Source: Vibrio gazogenes
Lineage (GTDB): Bacteria > Pseudomonadota > Gammaproteobacteria > Enterobacterales > Vibrionaceae
Reading direction: 5' to 3'
Assembly (NCBI RefSeq): GCF_002196515.1
Contig: NZ_CP018835.1
Span: 2,728,001 to 2,792,000, forward strand
DNA length: 64,000 nt
Part shown: one piece after another, positions 61,176 through 64,000 of the stretch
Numbering within the stretch: the stretch's first letter is position 1
Layout: each line of letters starts with the position of its first letter
Notes under the pieces: model-generated
What the model saw: only the letters and a program-made list of their open reading frames with translations
The model's database searches: none
What the model was told of the DNA's origin: nothing
Program-made: the position numbers and the translations under genes

Positions 61176-61835
61176 TTAGTAATCATTAGTTGTTGGCGCT
61201 TGGCCTGAAACAATGCTGACACTGGCACTGGCACCAACGCGTGATGCACCGGCATCAATCATTGCTTGTGCAGCCTCTTTCGTACGGACACCGCCAGATG
61301 CTTTGACGCCCATTGTTTTGCCAACAGTATCACGCATTAACTTAATATGCTCAACAGTTGCACCACCAGTCGAGAAACCTGTTGAGGTTTTCACAAAATC
61401 AGCCCCGGCACGCTGACTAATGTTACACAGTTCAACGATTTGTTCGTTGGTTAACAGACACGTTTCAAAGATAACTTTGAGTAATTGTGAACCACATGCT
61501 TCTTTGATCGCTCGGATTTCTTGTTCAACGTTGCCCCAGTTAGCCGCCAACACATCGCTGATGTTGACAACCATATCGATTTCATCGGCGCCCAGCGAGA
61601 TGGCATTTTGGGTTTCAAAAACTTTAACTGCCGTGGTGTTCGCACCTAATGGGAAACCGATCACTGTGCAGATCTTCACATTTGATGTTTCTAACCGCTT
61701 TGCACAATGCTCAACAAAACCGGGATTGACACAGACAGAGAAGAACTGATGTTGATGGGCTTCATCACATAATGTGTTGATTTGATTTGTGGTTGCGTTA
61801 GCAGATAGCAGCGTGTGGTCAATATAGTGATTCAT
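61176..61835 (-). CDS. deoC: Deoxyribose-phosphate aldolase
   Basis: Cleaves 2-deoxyribose-5-phosphate to acetaldehyde and glyceraldehyde-3-phosphate. The 219-aa protein (start MNHYIDHTLL) has the Schiff-base Lys in ADFVKTSTGFS and the second conserved Lys in VKASGGVRT. Start is set at 61835, with AAGGT before it, rather than the longer frame to 61856. It is near a kinase and permease rather than deoA/deoB/deoD, pointing to free deoxyribose as source. Confidence 0.94.
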   Translation of the reverse strand: MNHYIDHTLLSANATTNQINTLCDEAHQHQFFSVCVNPGFVEHCAKRLETSNVKICTVIGFPLGANTTAVKVFETQNAISLGADEIDMVVNISDVLAANWGNVEQEIRAIKEACGSQLLKVIFETCLLTNEQIVELCNISQRAGADFVKTSTGFSTGGATVEHIKLMRDTVGKTMGVKASGGVRTKEAAQAMIDAGASRVGASASVSIVSGQAPTTNDY

Positions 61836-61881
61836 AAGGTTACCTTGTACTTTCATTTTGAAAAAAGGGTTCGTGTTACAT

Positions 61882-61911
61882 TAATAACACTTGAAAATAT
61901 CAATGTTATTA
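61882..61911. promoter_or_regulatory. Inverted repeat in the deoC-kinase divergent promoter region
   Basis: TAATAACA / TGTTATTA (61882-61889, 61904-61911) are perfect 8-bp arms 14 bp apart. TTAACAT/TTAATGTTA-like words recur at about 61963 and 62016. They are candidate operators for the neighbouring DeoR-family protein. Confidence 0.45.
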
Positions 61912-62051
61912 TATTTACATGAAATTGTGATCAAGTACGTGAATTATTATTTATTAATCAATATTAACATCATTAGGGTGATACAGATCGCAGTAAGTGT
62001 TCATCGAGATCGATTAATGTTAATTTCATAACATGAATGAGGAAGTACAAA

Positions 62052-62981
62052 ATGAAAACAATTGCAGTTATCGGCTCGAATATGGTCGATCTCATTTCAT
62101 ACACAGAACGTATGCCAAAAGAAGGTGAAACATTGGAAGCGCCATCATTCAAAATGGGATGTGGTGGTAAAGGGGCAAACCAAGCTGTTGCAGCCGCAAA
62201 GCTGGGCGCGGATGTGGTGATGGTAACAAAAGTGGGTGATGACATGTTTGCCGACAATACCATCAGGAATTTTCAATCTTATGGCATTAACACCCAATAC
62301 GTAAGTAAAGAGCCTCAAACATCGAGTGGTGTGGCGCCGATCTTTGTCAGCCCGACATCGCAGAATTCCATTTTAATCATCAAGGGAGCCAATGAATTTC
62401 TCAAGCCGGCTGATATTGATAAAGCAGAAAGAACACTGGTCGAATGCAGCCTGATTGTCCTTCAGTTAGAAGTGCCGCTTGAAACGGTTTATGCCGCGAT
62501 CGAATTTGGTAACAAACATCACATTCCGGTGCTGCTAAATCCTGCTCCGGCGGTTCCTGAGCTGGACATTGAATATGCCTGTCGCTGTGATTTCTTTGTT
62601 CCGAATGAAACAGAGCTCGAAATCTTAGTCAATAAACCTGTTGAAACCGTCGAGCAAATAAAAGAAGCCGCAACGATCCTTCTGAATAAAGGATTGAACA
62701 ACATTATTGTGACGATGGGGGAGAAAGGGGCCATTTGGTTAAGTAAAGATGGTAAAGACGTCTTTATCGAACCGACGCAAGTCAATGCAGTGGATACAAG
62801 TGGTGCAGGTGATGCGTTTATTGGTTGCTTCTCTCATTACTTCATGCAAACCCGTGATGTACAGCTGTCGCTGGAAAAAGCGTCGTTATTCGCTGCATTC
62901 AGTGTGACGGAGAAAGGAACACAGTTCTCTTATCCCAGCATTGAACAGTTTGAAGAATTCGAAACAAAACACACGAAATAA
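62052..62981 (+). CDS. Ribokinase-family sugar kinase, probable deoxyribokinase
   Basis: PfkB-family kinase of 309 aa. N-terminal motif GCGGKGANQAVAAAKLGA (about residues 37-54) and the catalytic signature DTSGAGDAFIGCF near residue 250 are ribokinase-type. Start MKTIAVIGSN at 62052 with GAGGAAG before it. The link to deoC and a FucP-type permease suggests it phosphorylates 2-deoxyribose (DeoK) more than ribose; sequence alone does not decide this. Confidence 0.85.
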   Translation: MKTIAVIGSNMVDLISYTERMPKEGETLEAPSFKMGCGGKGANQAVAAAKLGADVVMVTKVGDDMFADNTIRNFQSYGINTQYVSKEPQTSSGVAPIFVSPTSQNSILIIKGANEFLKPADIDKAERTLVECSLIVLQLEVPLETVYAAIEFGNKHHIPVLLNPAPAVPELDIEYACRCDFFVPNETELEILVNKPVETVEQIKEAATILLNKGLNNIIVTMGEKGAIWLSKDGKDVFIEPTQVNAVDTSGAGDAFIGCFSHYFMQTRDVQLSLEKASLFAAFSVTEKGTQFSYPSIEQFEEFETKHTK

Positions 62982-63062
62982 TATCTTGGTCTGAAATAAC
63001 AATTAAAAACAGGCTCATTTTTAAATGGGCCACATAATAACTGTCCTAAAAGGAACCCTACA

Positions 63063-64000
63063 ATGATTAAAGCTAATGCCATCCAAGGATCCGATGGGTA
63101 TTTGGATAAAACACCGATATTTCAATTTATATTATTGTCCTGTCTATTTCCATTATGGGGCTGTGCCGCTTCATTAAACGACATTCTAATTACCCAATTT
63201 AAATCTGTTTTTGAATTGTCGAATTTTGCAAGTGCATTAGTGCAAAGTGCTTTTTATGGCGGATATTTTTTAATTGCCATTCCTGCATCTTTAGTCATTA
63301 AAAAGTCATCCTATAAAGTTGCCATCATGATTGGTTTGTCACTTTATATTTTGGGATGCACTGCATTTTTCCCTGCCTCCCATATGGCGACTTACACGAT
63401 GTTTCTGGCAGCGATTTTCGCCATTGCAGTCGGTTTGTCTTTTCTGGAGACCGCCGCCAATACCTATTCTTCAATGCTGGGGCCGAAATCGCACGCGATA
63501 TTACGTCTGAATATCAGCCAAACCTTCTATCCTGTTGGTGCTATTGCCGGTATCTTGCTTGGTAAGTATCTGATTTTTCAGGATGGTGCGAGTCTGGAAT
63601 CGCAGATGGCAGTGATGTCTGTGGATCAGATTCATGCGTTCCGACTGGAGATGCTTGAGCATACGTTGAAGCCATATAAGTATATTATCTTCATTCTTGT
63701 TGGTGTCTTCACTCTGTTTGCACTGACGCAATACCCGAAATGTAAAGTCGCACGACAAAGTGGTCATAAAGCGCCTTCGATTGGCAAAACGTTAAAGTAT
63801 CTTTCGACCAATAACCGCTTTAAGAAAGGGATCGTTGCTCAGTTCCTGTATGTGGGAATGCAAGTCGCGGTCTGGTCATTTACGATCCGCCTGGCATTAG
63901 AGATGGCCGATATTAACGAACGGGCCGCATCCAACTATATGGTGTATTCGTTTGTGTGTTTCTTCATTGGTAAGTTCGTCGCCAATATTTTAATGACTCG
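63063..64000 (+). CDS. FucP-like sugar:H+ symporter (3' partial)
   Basis: The frame is open from the ATG at 63063 (AAAGGA before it) to the window end. It encodes a major-facilitator protein of the fucose permease type: FPLWGCAASLNDILITQFK, SAFYGGYFLIAIPAS, GLSFLETAANTYSSMLGP and NISQTFYPVGAIAGILLG match this subfamily. With the kinase and deoC it probably imports 2-deoxyribose, as DeoP does in Salmonella. Confidence 0.88.
   Translation, partial: MIKANAIQGSDGYLDKTPIFQFILLSCLFPLWGCAASLNDILITQFKSVFELSNFASALVQSAFYGGYFLIAIPASLVIKKSSYKVAIMIGLSLYILGCTAFFPASHMATYTMFLAAIFAIAVGLSFLETAANTYSSMLGPKSHAILRLNISQTFYPVGAIAGILLGKYLIFQDGASLESQMAVMSVDQIHAFRLEMLEHTLKPYKYIIFILVGVFTLFALTQYPKCKVARQSGHKAPSIGKTLKYLSTNNRFKKGIVAQFLYVGMQVAVWSFTIRLALEMADINERAASNYMVYSFVCFFIGKFVANILMT

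Noticed and set aside
61920..61945. CRP-like site in the deoC-kinase promoter region (TTGTGATCAAG)
   Set aside because: The second half-site does not match the consensus; a TGTGA half-site alone is too common.

Overview
The window reads as a Vibrionaceae chromosome, most likely Vibrio chromosome 1. The evidence is the gene order isc operon - pepB - ndk - rlmN - rodZ - ispG - hisS - yfgM - bamB - der - yfgJ / xseA - guaB - guaA, the Vibrio-type AceB/AceA, and a Vibrio-type (VCR-like) attC site. No rRNA or tRNA genes and no CRISPR array were seen.

Positions 1-36934 are almost entirely conserved core. In order: the end of the pst phosphate operon (pstB, phoU); a 2-Cys peroxiredoxin divergent from oxyR; the glyoxylate shunt (aceB, aceA); a CBS-domain protein; queuosine and Sec genes (queA, tgt, yajC, secD, secF); suhB and trmJ; the complete iscRSUA-hscBA-fdx-iscX Fe-S operon with a 20-bp-arm IscR-type palindrome; pepB, ndk, rlmN, rodZ, ispG, hisS, yfgM, bamB, der, yfgJ, xseA, guaB and guaA. 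The 496-bp gap between der and yfgJ has 11 GATC sites in about 205 bp. It lies where the chromosome-2 replication trigger crtS is expected in vibrios.

Positions 36923-46780 are an AT-rich genomic island at the 3' end of guaA. The guaA tail and its terminator recur as a near-perfect direct repeat at 46690, about 9.77 kb downstream. The island carries two overlapping mini-ORFs, remnants of a phage-type regulator and of an unknown gene, and a tightly coupled three-gene module: metallophosphoesterase, P-loop ATPase and an unknown protein with a duplicated LGLGYE motif. The module looks like an uncharacterised defence-type system. It is followed by two tiny ORFs, an intact IS3-family element with a programmed frameshift, a truncated LysR gene, and a LysR / NmrA-family pair. 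No integrase remains.

Positions 46781-57300 are more accessory DNA: two cassette-like genes separated by an orphan attC on the minus strand, a 65-aa protein, ada, a DUF1203 protein, an acyltransferase fused to an AlgX/AlgJ-like domain, an 85-bp direct repeat around two small ORFs, and azlCD divergent from a MocR-type regulator.

Positions 57362-64000 hold a UvrA-like ABC protein broken by one extra G in a poly-G run, with a coupled MarR regulator. They are followed by a probable 2-deoxyribose catabolic locus: a DeoR-family regulator and deoC on the minus strand, divergent from a ribokinase-family kinase and a FucP-like permease that runs off the window.
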